A stretch of 64,000 nucleotides of DNA, taken from contig JBDIAV010000007.1 of NCBI GenBank assembly GCA_039812645.1, positions 15,448-79,447 on the forward strand. The letters are read 5' to 3'. Origin of the DNA: Ancrocorticia sp039812645. GTDB taxonomy: Bacteria; Actinomycetota; Actinomycetes; Actinomycetales; Actinomycetaceae. The notes under the pieces are model-generated. The model had not been told where the DNA came from, did not search any database, and saw nothing but the letters and a program-made list of their open reading frames with translations. The position numbers and the translations under genes were made by a program. Shown piece after piece: positions 7,035-15,048 of this stretch (position 1 is its first letter; every line of letters begins with the position of its first letter).

Positions 7035-10000
7035 GTGACACAGCATAATCCCGAAGACTTCGGGGCAAATCAAGGGTTCATTGAGGATCTTTACTCCAAT
7101 TATTTGTCCGACCATTCGAAGGTGCAGCCGCAATGGCGCGAGCTCTTCCGACGATGGGAGGACGAGGGAAGAAAACCTTCATCGCAGAGCGTGCCATCCC
7201 CACGCACCACCCAGGCACAAATCAACATTCATGCCACCTCTGATTCGCGATTGACCTCACCCGAGATCTCGACTCAGCGTGCTGATCTTCCGCCTGCACC
7301 GCGCTCCGCTGCCCAGCCAGCTCTCACCCCATACGCCGAGCAGTATCAGCTGACGCCGTCGTTGAAACCGCTGGGTGAAGAAGTAACCGAACGGCTGAAG
7401 GGTGCGGCGAAGTCGGTGGCGGCGAATATGGACGCCTCGATCGAGGTACCAACAGCCACATCATTCCGGCAGATCCCCGCCAAGATCATGTTCGACAACC
7501 GCGCGCTCGTCAACGAGTACCTGCAGGCCACCCGTGGTGGCAAGATCTCCTTCACACACCTCATCGGCTACGCACTGGTCGAGGCCTTGGTGGAGATGCC
7601 GGAAATGAACAACTCGTACGCCGTGGTAGATGGCAAGCCGTCTATTCATCGCCCCCAACATGTGAACTTCGGATTGGCAATCGACGTGCAGCGCCCCGAC
7701 GGCTCCCGCAGCCTCGTGGTGCCCTCTGTCAAGGCCGCGGAGATGATGACGTTCGACCAGTTCCTGGGGGCATACGAAAGCCTGGTTCGGCGCGGTCGTG
7801 ATAACGCACTGACGATGGACGATTACCAGGGCACCACCGTCTCGCTCACCAATCCCGGGGGCATCGGTACCACCCAGTCTGTGCCGCGTCTCATGAAGGG
7901 TCAGGGGCTCATCGTCGGCGTCGGCTCTATGGTGTACCCGGCCGAATTCTCCGGGACCTCAGACACCGCGCTGGCACGTCTTGGCGTCTCGAAGGTAGTG
8001 ACCCTCAGCTCCACCTATGATCACCGCATCATTCAAGGGGCCCAGTCAGGCGACTTCCTGCGGCTCATGGAACGCAAGCTCCTCGGTCTGGACGGCTTCT
8101 ACGATCGAGTCTTCATCTCCCTGCATGTACCGGCAGAGCCGTACGTGTGGGAGAAGGACATTGAGTACGACGCAAGCCGCGAACTTGACCGCCCCTCGCG
8201 TATCGCCCGCCTCATCCACTCCTACCGTTCGCGTGGCCATCTCATTGCGGACCTCGACCCGCTGTCCTTCCGGCCTCAGCGCCACCCCGATCTTCGCCTC
8301 GCCTCTTATGGCCTAAGCACATGGGACCTGGATCGCCACTTCCCCACCGGCGATTTCATCAATGAAGGCCGGACCATGACGCTGCGGGAGATTCTGCGGC
8401 GCCTGCGCTCTGCCTACTGCTCCACCACCGGCTACGAGTACATGCACATCTCGGATCCGGTGCAGCGCAAGTGGTTCCAGAAGCGTCTGGAAATTGACCC
8501 CGAAAAGATCGGGCCAGAGAAGCGCCGTCACATTTTGGCAAAATTGAACGAGGCCGAAGCATTCGAGGCGTTCCTTCACACCAAGTTCCTCGGACAGAAG
8601 CGCTTCTCTTTGGAAGGCGGTGAATCACTGATTCCCGCTCTTGACGAGATTCTCGCGCACGCCGCCAACGACGGCCTGCCGGATGTGGGCATCTCCATGG
8701 CGCATCGCGGCCGTCTCAACGTGCTGACGAACATCGCTGGAAAGTCCTACAAGCAGGTATTTACGGAGTTTGACGGCATTGTTGACCCGCGCACCGTTCA
8801 GGGTTCGGGCGATGTCAAGTATCACCTCGGCACCGAGGGTACGTACACCGCCCCCAACGGCGACCAGACGAGCGTCTACCTTGCCGCCAACCCTTCTCAT
8901 CTCGAAGCCGCCTCCGGAGTACTGGAGGGTATCGTCCGTGCCAAGCAGGACCTGCAGAATCTGGGCGAGGACGGCTACGCGGTACTTCCGATTATCATCC
9001 ACGGTGATGCTGCATTCGCCGGGCAGGGTGTGGTCCAAGAGGTTCTCAACCTCTCGCAGTTGCGCGGTTACAAGACCGGCGGCACCATCCATATCATCGT
9101 TAATAATCAGATTGGCTTCACCACGGCTCCCTCCTCGGGGCGTTCCTCCAACTACGCCACCGATATTGCCAAGGGCCTGCAGCTGCCAATCTTCCATGTG
9201 AATGGGGACGATCCCGAAGCCGTTGTGCGCGTGGCCGGACTGGCCTACGAGTACCGCCAGGAGTTCAACAAGGACGTCATCATCGACCTCATCTGCTACC
9301 GCCGCCGCGGGCACAATGAGGGCGACGACCCATCGATGACCCAGCCGGTTATGTACGCCCTGGTGGATGCCAAACGCACCACGAGGCAGCTCTACCGCGA
9401 GTCACTTATCGGCCGTGGCCAGTTGACCGCCGAGGAAGCCGAAGTGTTCGAACGTGAATACCAGGCCTCCCTGGATAATGCCTTCTATCAGGTCAAAGAA
9501 GCTGAAGCAGCAATGGACCAGGGCAACACGGATGCTATCGCAGGCCTCGAACTTCCCGCCGCCCAGCAGGAGGATGCCGGCACCCTCGTGGGCTGGACCT
9601 CTGCAACCAGTTCCCAGATCATCTCCCGCATTGGCGAGGCCCATCTCCAGGTCCCCGAAGGATTCACTCTCCATCCTAAGATTGCGCAGCTCTTCGAGCG
9701 TCGCGCGAAGATGAGCCACGAGGGTGGCATCGATTGGGGCTTCGGCGAGTTGCTCGCCTTTGGCTCACTTCTCATCGAAGGATTGCCCGTGCGCATGTCC
9801 GGCCAGGATGTGCGGCGCGGCACCTTCGTTCAGCGTCATGCGGTAGCCCACGATCACACCACCGGAGCTGAATGGACTCCCCTGCGCAGCCTCACCGAGG
9901 ACCAGGCGAAGTTCTGGATTTACGACTCCTCGCTCTCCGAATACTCGGTCATGGCTTTCGAGTATGGGTACTCCGTCGAGCGCCCTGACGCCCTCGTGGT

Positions 10001-10745
10001 GTGGGAAGCTCAGTTCGGCGACTTTGCCATTGGAGCCCAAACCATCATTGATGAGTTCGTCTCGTCAGCTGAGCAGAAGTGGAGCCAGCGTTCCTCGCTC
10101 GTGCTCCTGCTCCCGCACGGCTTCGAAGGCCAAGGCCCCGACCATTCGTCAGGCCGTATCGAGCGTTACCTGCAACTGTGCGCCGAACACAACATGTCGG
10201 TATGCCAGCCTTCAACGCCAGCCAACCACTTCCACATGCTCCGCACGCAGGCCTACCGCAGGCCGCGCAGGCCACTCGTAGCCTTTACCCCGAAGCAGCT
10301 GCTGCGCCGCCGCGCGGCCGTTTCCTCGATCGATGATTTCACTAACGGCTCCTTCCAGCCCGTCATTGACGAGGTCGATTCCACCATCACCAACGTGGAT
10401 CGCGTCCTGCTGTGCTCGGGCCGTATCTACTACGATCTTGTGGATCAACGCACCCGTTTGGGCAACGACTCCACCGCCATTGTGCGGTTGGAGCAGCTCT
10501 ACCCGAACCCGCGCCACGAGCTTAAGGCCGTTCTCGAGAACTACCCGGATGCCGAGCTCTACTGGGTCCAGGATGAGCCCGCCAACCAGGGCCCATGGTC
10601 GCACCTAGCGCTCAACCTCTTCCTTCCCATGGGGTCTCTACCCACGCTGGTCTCCCGGCCGGCGGCCGCTTCGCCGTCCACCGGCCGCGGCAAGGACCAC
10701 TCCGAGCAGATCCAGGACATCTTGACAAAGGCCTTTGAGAAGTAA
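7035..10745 (+). CDS. kgd: Multifunctional 2-oxoglutarate decarboxylase/dehydrogenase (fused E2-E1)
   Basis: About 1236 residues. The order is the actinobacterial Kgd/OdhA layout: a short E1 N-terminal segment (FIEDLYSNYL...WRELFRRW), a Pro/Ala-rich linker, an E2-type acyltransferase domain (about 90-345) with the active-site motif YDHRIIQGAQSGDF near residue 330, then a ThDP-dependent E1 with AHRGRLN (about 556), GDAAFAGQG (about 656) and NNQIGFTT (about 690). The lipoyl domain of a classical E2 is absent, as expected for the family. The enzyme links the TCA cycle to succinyl transfer or succinate semialdehyde. GTG 7035 follows GAGGCGAGAA; an ATG at 7023 has no binding site. In relatives a phospho-regulated FHA protein inhibits it; none is seen here. 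Confidence 0.96.
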   Translation: MTQHNPEDFGANQGFIEDLYSNYLSDHSKVQPQWRELFRRWEDEGRKPSSQSVPSPRTTQAQINIHATSDSRLTSPEISTQRADLPPAPRSAAQPALTPYAEQYQLTPSLKPLGEEVTERLKGAAKSVAANMDASIEVPTATSFRQIPAKIMFDNRALVNEYLQATRGGKISFTHLIGYALVEALVEMPEMNNSYAVVDGKPSIHRPQHVNFGLAIDVQRPDGSRSLVVPSVKAAEMMTFDQFLGAYESLVRRGRDNALTMDDYQGTTVSLTNPGGIGTTQSVPRLMKGQGLIVGVGSMVYPAEFSGTSDTALARLGVSKVVTLSSTYDHRIIQGAQSGDFLRLMERKLLGLDGFYDRVFISLHVPAEPYVWEKDIEYDASRELDRPSRIARLIHSYRSRGHLIADLDPLSFRPQRHPDLRLASYGLSTWDLDRHFPTGDFINEGRTMTLREILRRLRSAYCSTTGYEYMHISDPVQRKWFQKRLEIDPEKIGPEKRRHILAKLNEAEAFEAFLHTKFLGQKRFSLEGGESLIPALDEILAHAANDGLPDVGISMAHRGRLNVLTNIAGKSYKQVFTEFDGIVDPRTVQGSGDVKYHLGTEGTYTAPNGDQTSVYLAANPSHLEAASGVLEGIVRAKQDLQNLGEDGYAVLPIIIHGDAAFAGQGVVQEVLNLSQLRGYKTGGTIHIIVNNQIGFTTAPSSGRSSNYATDIAKGLQLPIFHVNGDDPEAVVRVAGLAYEYRQEFNKDVIIDLICYRRRGHNEGDDPSMTQPVMYALVDAKRTTRQLYRESLIGRGQLTAEEAEVFEREYQASLDNAFYQVKEAEAAMDQGNTDAIAGLELPAAQQEDAGTLVGWTSATSSQIISRIGEAHLQVPEGFTLHPKIAQLFERRAKMSHEGGIDWGFGELLAFGSLLIEGLPVRMSGQDVRRGTFVQRHAVAHDHTTGAEWTPLRSLTEDQAKFWIYDSSLSEYSVMAFEYGYSVERPDALVVWEAQFGDFAIGAQTIIDEFVSSAEQKWSQRSSLVLLLPHGFEGQGPDHSSGRIERYLQLCAEHNMSVCQPSTPANHFHMLRTQAYRRPRRPLVAFTPKQLLRRRAAVSSIDDFTNGSFQPVIDEVDSTITNVDRVLLCSGRIYYDLVDQRTRLGNDSTAIVRLEQLYPNPRHELKAVLENYPDAELYWVQDEPANQGPWSHLALNLFLPMGSLPTLVSRPAAASPSTGRGKDHSEQIQDILTKAFEK

Positions 10746-10826
10746 AGATTCGACCAAGTCAGCGGTTGCGCCTGTAGGTCGTGACTCATTGGCATGACTT
10801 GTCATTCCCCATCAGGAAATTAACGC

Positions 10827-10863
10827 GAAGAGGGCCTCCACCACCGTGGTGGAGGCCCTCTTC
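10827..10863. terminator. Terminator hairpin after kgd
   Basis: Near-perfect 18-bp inverted repeat (GAAGAGGGCCTCCACCAC and its complement) about 80 nt past the kgd stop. There is only a short TTCT tail, but the stem is very stable and separates kgd from the SGNH-like gene. Confidence 0.7.
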
Positions 10864-10935
10864 TGCTCGAATTCATCACGGATTGGGCGGAGAGAGCGAA
10901 TTTCTGCCAAAGTAGAGTCTGTGAATGAGCCACAT

Positions 10936-11520
10936 ATGCGAATCCTTTTCATGGGCGATGAACTCGTGGCCGGCCTCGGGGACCCGCGCGCCCTCGGTTG
11001 GACCGGACGCGTCATGGCCCGAACCTCCAACGAGCCTCCCATCATGTGGATGAATCTCGCCGTACCCGGCGAGGACACCGCGCGCCTCGCAGGTCGCTGG
11101 GAGGAGGAGGCGAAGCGCCGTATTGCCCCGGACATCGATTGTCGGCTTGTGATTGGCCTCGGCTCACACGACCTCGACACCAGCCAAACCTTGGCCCGCG
11201 CGCGCCTTCACCTGGCCAACCTCATCGATTCTGCCGAGCGCATTCGCCTGCGCACCTTCGTTGTGGGCCCGCCGCCGCGGCGCGACATCTCCAAGAAGAT
11301 CCAGGCAGACCTCACCCGTGCTTACAGCGACGTGTGCGCCCGCCGCGGTATCCCCTTCGTGGACACCTTCACGCCACTGGCTGCCCATGAGCAGTGGAAC
11401 ACCGACATGACCGTTTCGTCCAGCTACACGCCTCGCCAGGCCGGATACGGCCTCATGGCGTGGCTCGTGTTGCATAACGGTTGGCACGAGTGGCTGGGCG
11501 TTCCCCCGGCATCGGCGTAA
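10936..11520 (+). CDS. SGNH/GDSL-fold protein lacking the catalytic residues
   Basis: 194 residues with the layout of a GDSL-type SGNH hydrolase, but block I reads GDELVAG (Glu9 where the Ser nucleophile belongs), block III reads GLGSHD (His where Asn is usual) and block V reads SSYTPRQAGYG where D-x-x-H-P is expected. Block II Gly (VPGED) is kept. As read, it should not work as a normal esterase. No signal peptide is seen. The ATG fits the domain start (MRILFMGDE) but has only a weak binding site; an in-frame GTG lies at 10921 and a -10-like TAGAGT at 10913-10918. It might be a binding protein or a divergent enzyme. Confidence 0.75.
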   Translation: MRILFMGDELVAGLGDPRALGWTGRVMARTSNEPPIMWMNLAVPGEDTARLAGRWEEEAKRRIAPDIDCRLVIGLGSHDLDTSQTLARARLHLANLIDSAERIRLRTFVVGPPPRRDISKKIQADLTRAYSDVCARRGIPFVDTFTPLAAHEQWNTDMTVSSSYTPRQAGYGLMAWLVLHNGWHEWLGVPPASA

Positions 11521-11600
11521 TCCGACGCTGAAGTTCGACGGCGTCGCTGTCACCGTTGATTGACAGTAGCCCTTCAAGGAAAAATGCCTCTCAAATGCAT

Positions 11601-11628
11601 CAGGCCCGGATCTATTGATCCGGGCCTG
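11601..11628. terminator. Bidirectional terminator between the SGNH-like gene and bL37
   Basis: Perfect 12-bp stem CAGGCCCGGATC / GATCCGGGCCTG with loop TATT. It lies 8 nt past the bL37 stop on the minus strand and 80 nt past the SGNH-like stop on the plus strand. Confidence 0.75.
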
Positions 11629-11636
11629 AGTAGTTC

Positions 11637-11711
11637 TCATGCGTTGGGACGCTTACCGTGGTTAGCGGCCTTCCCTGCACGAGAGCGACGCTTACGTCCA
11701 CGCCTGCTCAT
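11637..11711 (-). CDS. 50S ribosomal protein bL37 (24 residues)
   Basis: A 24-codon gene starting MSRRGRKRRS and ending ANHGKRPNA. Almost half the residues are Arg or Lys. The C-terminal ANHGKRPNA and the length match the small actinobacterial ribosomal protein bL37 first seen in mycobacterial ribosome structures, which sits in the large subunit near the peptidyl transferase region. AGAAGGAGA lies six bases before the ATG and a terminator follows at once, so it is a self-contained gene. The match is from memory of the family; no search was run. Confidence 0.88.
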   Translation of the reverse strand: MSRRGRKRRSRAGKAANHGKRPNA

Positions 11712-11844
11712 GTGAGTCTCCTTCTATCGGGTGCCGCCTCATTGAACAAACGGCAGAACCACAGTTTACCAATACTCGCCATGCGCCGTTGTGTCGCGCC
11801 CATCACGCGGTAACATCACGATCCACGCAGAAATGCGGGATAGC

Positions 11845-12040
11845 CGACGACGACGTTACGCGGGCAAGCTAGCACAGCTCGCTCCGTCGGGGCTTCGCCC
11901 GCAGCCGACTTCCTTGTCCTCACTAAAGCGAGCAAGCTCGCTCCGTCGGGGCTTCGCCCACAAGCAACTTCCTGACCCTCAGTTGCGAAAGCAAGCTTTC
12001 ACACTTCGGGTTGCGTCGTTGGCGGACTACGTCGTCGTCG
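11845..12040. repeat. Small repeat element: 59-bp tandem units with inverted ends
   Basis: Two direct copies of GCTCGCTCCGTCGGGGCTTC plus GCCC start at 11877 and 11936. The following sequence is also similar (GACTTCCTTGTCCTCA against AACTTCCTGACCCTCA), giving units of 59 bp with a decayed third unit from about 11995. The block is bounded by a 12-bp inverted repeat, CGACGACGACGT at 11845-11856 and its complement at 12029-12040. The right end lies inside the last codons of rsrA. No ORF was credited here. The rest of the bL37-rsrA gap holds nothing else recognised. Confidence 0.6.
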
Positions 12041-12398
12041 CCCTAAAAATCGCAATCTGCTGTGTAATCTTGACCCGCAGCGTCGAAGGCGCCGACTCGC
12101 AGCACGAACGTCGCACAATCTCGCGCACATGCGTCTCAGCCTCGACCAGGCGATGACACGTGGGGCACGTCTCCATGTGGCTCCTCATGCGAGCAGCCTG
12201 CTCCAGCGGCATCTGGGAATCCAACAGCTCAAAGAGATGGTCGTAGACCTCCTCGCATGAGCACCCCTGGTCGCTCAAATCACGTAACTTCTCTTCAACG
12301 TGGCTCACGATGGCGTCAATGTGCTCCACCTGATCGAGCGCGTCACGCTCCACGTTCTCACGGTCTATGCCGTCCCGGATCTCGTCTGACCGGCTCAC
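12027..12398 (-). CDS. rsrA: Redox-sensing zinc anti-sigma factor
   Basis: 123-residue cytoplasmic anti-sigma factor that holds SigR until thiol oxidation expels zinc and releases it. C48, H74, C78 and C81 form the ZAS pattern: HMETCPTC gives H-x3-C-x2-C, and C48 lies 26 residues before H74, the same spacing as in Streptomyces RsrA. A further Cys pair (99-100) is near the C-terminus. The GTG start overlaps the sigR stop as GTGA. The N-terminus is about 37 residues longer than the classical protein, and the last codons (ATTT) fall in the inverted end of the neighbouring repeat element, so the tail may be acquired. Confidence 0.9.
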   Translation of the reverse strand: MSRSDEIRDGIDRENVERDALDQVEHIDAIVSHVEEKLRDLSDQGCSCEEVYDHLFELLDSQMPLEQAARMRSHMETCPTCHRLVEAETHVREIVRRSCCESAPSTLRVKITQQIAIFRATTT

Positions 12399-13003
12399 TT
12401 CTGATCCTTCCCGTAGCCCAGCTCGCGCGCATAATCGGCAAGAAGCTCGCGCAACTGCCGCCGCCCGCGGTGCAGGCGTGACATGACGGTTCCGATCGGT
12501 GTATCCATAATCTCGGCGATCTCCTGGTAGGAAAAACCCTCAACATCGGCTAAATACACCGCCATTCGGCGATCCTCGGGCAGCTTCGCGAGCGCCTCGC
12601 GAATCTCCGAGTCGGGCAAGTTCTCGATGGCCTCGGCCTCCGCCGAAAGCATTCCCGTGGAGTGATGGCTTGCAGCCTCGTACTCCTGCCAGTCCTCTAC
12701 TTCGGCGGCGTCGGTCTGCTTCGGCTGACGTTGCGCCTTGCGATAGTTGGAAATGAAGGTGTTATTGAGAATCCTGTACAGCCATGCTTTGAGGTTGGTG
12801 CCGGGTTGGTACTGGTGGAAAGCCGCGAATGCTTTCGCGTACGTCTCTTGGACCAGGTCCTCAGCATCTTGCGGGTTGCGCGTCAAACGCATGGCGGCGC
12901 CGTACAACTGGTCAAGGAAGGGCAAAGCCTCGCGCTGGAATCGCTCCGCGCGCTGGGCCGCATCCTCAACCGGTGCGGTATCTAGGGTATCCGTACTCAT
13001 CAT
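12395..13003 (-). CDS. sigR: ECF sigma factor SigR/SigH (thiol-oxidative stress)
   Basis: 202 residues. Region 2 (about 25-95) carries RLTRNPQDAEDLVQETYAKA and LKAWLYRILNN; region 4 (about 130-190) carries LPEDRRMAVYLADVEGFSYQ and GTVMSRLHRGRRQLR. This is the SigR/SigH group that directs RNA polymerase to disulfide-stress genes. It is followed by rsrA with a 4-bp overlap, and a promoter matching its own consensus lies upstream, giving positive autoregulation. The start is ATG 13003 or the next ATG at 13000; no clear binding site decides between them. Confidence 0.94.
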   Translation of the reverse strand: MMSTDTLDTAPVEDAAQRAERFQREALPFLDQLYGAAMRLTRNPQDAEDLVQETYAKAFAAFHQYQPGTNLKAWLYRILNNTFISNYRKAQRQPKQTDAAEVEDWQEYEAASHHSTGMLSAEAEAIENLPDSEIREALAKLPEDRRMAVYLADVEGFSYQEIAEIMDTPIGTVMSRLHRGRRQLRELLADYARELGYGKDQK

Positions 13004-13044
13004 TTTCTAGGTTAGCCGCCTTTTATCGGTCCGTCTTTCACAAG

Positions 13045-13071
13045 AACGTTTCTTTCCTATCTAACATTCCC
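13045..13071 (-). promoter_or_regulatory. SigR-dependent promoter of sigR-rsrA
   Basis: On the minus strand GGGAAT (13071-13066), an 18-bp spacer, then GTT (13047-13045). This is an exact match to the GGGAAT-N18-GTT promoter consensus known for SigR/SigH. Transcription would start near 13038, about 35 nt before the sigR ATG. Confidence 0.85.
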
Positions 13072-13135
13072 GATTTTCCCTTCCGTCTTTCAATCGGTAA
13101 GAGACTTTTTGCCCTGTTTGCGGTAGTAATAGGGC

Positions 13136-13663
13136 ATGAGTATTCTGCGCGCACTCGCCCGACCGTTATTGGCTACTCCGTTCATCGTGTCTGGAGTCGA
13201 TGCTCTCATTCGGCCCGCTAATCACCGCGAACGCGCCGAGAATGTGGCACCCCTCTTGGACAAGGCGGGATATCCACTCTCCGACAAGCAGATGGATCGG
13301 GCCACCCGCATTCTCGGACTGACCAATGTTCTCTGTGGAGCGGCCCTCGCTGTGGGGAAATTCCCTCGCGCCGCCGCCCTGCTTCTTTCCGGGATTGAGG
13401 TGCCTGTGGCACTGGCTAACAACCCGGTGTGGCTCCACAAAGGCCCCGCGCGCCGCAAGGATATCCTCGGGCTCACGGAGTCTGCAGGACTTCTTGGTGG
13501 AGTTATGCTTGCCGCCACTGATTTGGCCGGCAAGCCGTCACGATCGTGGCGCCGAGCGTACAAGCATGATTTACGCCAGGAGATCGAGGCCGTGCGCACA
13601 CATGAGCGCGCCCTCGCCCAGGCCCGTATTGCCAAAGTGGAGAACAAGGTCAAAGCGTCATGA
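13136..13663 (+). CDS. DoxX family membrane protein
   Basis: 175 residues with DoxX-family features: an N-terminal ARPLLATPFIVSGVDALIRP segment, a second hydrophobic stretch (ILGLTNVLCGAALAVGKFPR), further segments around 80-95 and 115-130, and a charged C-terminal tail. The family is loosely tied to thiol and redox homeostasis, which fits its position divergent from sigR-rsrA, but no reaction can be assigned. No binding site precedes the ATG; TAGTAA ends six bases upstream, so a leaderless mRNA is possible. It overlaps aroA by 4 bp (ATGA). Confidence 0.85.
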   Translation: MSILRALARPLLATPFIVSGVDALIRPANHRERAENVAPLLDKAGYPLSDKQMDRATRILGLTNVLCGAALAVGKFPRAAALLLSGIEVPVALANNPVWLHKGPARRKDILGLTESAGLLGGVMLAATDLAGKPSRSWRRAYKHDLRQEIEAVRTHERALAQARIAKVENKVKAS

Positions 13664-15048
13664 GTGCTGTCTGGTCCGCGCCTCATCATCCCGAGCCGCT
13701 TCGTTCATCCGTTCGTATTCCCGGTTCGAAATCGCTGACCAACCGGTATTTCGTCCTCGCCGCCCTCGGCGATCAGCCTTCGGTTATTCGGGAACCTCTC
13801 GTTGCACGCGACACGATTCTTATGGCGCAGGCGCTCGAAGCGATGGGGGCAGGGCTCGAATTCTACGACGACGCCCTTTTCGTCTACCCCGCTCCCCTGC
13901 ACGGCGCCACGATTCAAGCCGGGCTGGCGGGCACCGTCATGCGTTTCCTTCCGGCTGTCGCCATGCTTGCGAAAGGTGACGTGACGATCGACGGCGACGC
14001 CGCCGCCCGCGTCCGTCCCATGGATCCCGTTTTACAAGCCGTCAAGAAGCTGGGTGTCAGCGTGGACCACGCCGTGGACGCCCAGGGCCGTGGCGTCCTG
14101 CCTGTCACCGTGCATGGAACCGGAGTGGTGGAGGGCGGTCGCATCGAAATCGATGCCTCGGCTTCCTCCCAGTTCATCTCAGCGCTTCTGCTTGCCGCTC
14201 CACGTATGACGCACGGATTGGAGCTGCGACACGTGGGCGGGACGATCCCGTCGTCGCCACACCTGGAGATGACGGTCGAAGTGCTGCGCGACGCCGGTAT
14301 CGAAGTCTTCACCTTCCCCAAGGATGCGGGCCCGGTACGTCCCGGTCATCCAGCCGTGCGCTGGCTCGTACTGCCGGGTATCCCGGACGTAGGCAACGTC
14401 GAGGTGGAGCCTGATCTTTCCAACGCCGGCGCTTTCCTTGCCGCCGCCATGGTGACGGCTGGCACGCTGGAGATTCCTGGCTGGCCACGCGTCACCCAGC
14501 AGCCCGGAGACGCGCTACGCGATATCTTCACCCGCATGGGTGCCAGCGCGAGCGTGGTGGCCGGCAGGCTTCAACTGACGGGGCCGAAGGAGATCCTTCC
14601 GTTGGATATGGATATGCACGATTTCGGCGAGCTCGTTCCTATCATCGCCGCAGTTGCTGCATTCGCCACCGGCCCCTCGGTGTTGCGTAATATCGGCCAG
14701 CTGCGAGGGCATGAAACCGACCGTCTCAACGCCATCACCACCGAATTGAACCGTCTCGGTGGCAAGTCGTGGGTGGAGGGCGACGACCTCCACATCGAGC
14801 CCACTCCGCTGCATGCCGCCACGGTCGAGTCCTACGAGGATCATCGTATGGCCACCTTCGGGGCCATCATTGGACTGCGTGTACCGGGCGTCGAGGTGAT
14901 CAATATCGAGACCACCGGCAAGACTTTGCCGCAGTTCCCACAGATGTGGGCCGACCTTATTGCAGGAAAGAAAAAGGTCCGCGCCGCCCGTCAAGACATC
15001 CCGCTCTCCAACTCCATCGGCTACGGCAAGGATGGTGACCGGCTCTAG
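13660..15048 (+). CDS. aroA: 3-phosphoshikimate 1-carboxyvinyltransferase (EPSP synthase)
   Basis: 462 residues; joins PEP to shikimate-3-phosphate in the aromatic amino acid and folate pathway. The N-terminal PGSKSLTNRYFVLAAL carries the phosphate-binding Lys and Ser, LAGTVMRFL stands in place of the usual G-N-A-G-T loop, and the C-terminal half has GQLRGHETDRL and YEDHRMA (about 391-397). That N-A-G to L-A-G difference is common in actinobacterial AroA. The start overlaps the DoxX stop, and the TAG stop overlaps the GTG of rsgA by one base, so translation is coupled along the operon. Confidence 0.95.
   Translation: MSAVWSAPHHPEPLRSSVRIPGSKSLTNRYFVLAALGDQPSVIREPLVARDTILMAQALEAMGAGLEFYDDALFVYPAPLHGATIQAGLAGTVMRFLPAVAMLAKGDVTIDGDAAARVRPMDPVLQAVKKLGVSVDHAVDAQGRGVLPVTVHGTGVVEGGRIEIDASASSQFISALLLAAPRMTHGLELRHVGGTIPSSPHLEMTVEVLRDAGIEVFTFPKDAGPVRPGHPAVRWLVLPGIPDVGNVEVEPDLSNAGAFLAAAMVTAGTLEIPGWPRVTQQPGDALRDIFTRMGASASVVAGRLQLTGPKEILPLDMDMHDFGELVPIIAAVAAFATGPSVLRNIGQLRGHETDRLNAITTELNRLGGKSWVEGDDLHIEPTPLHAATVESYEDHRMATFGAIIGLRVPGVEVINIETTGKTLPQFPQMWADLIAGKKKVRAARQDIPLSNSIGYGKDGDRL

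Noticed and set aside
11877..11995. CRISPR array
   Set aside because: Only two or three units, the so-called spacers are also similar to each other, and no cas genes are present.
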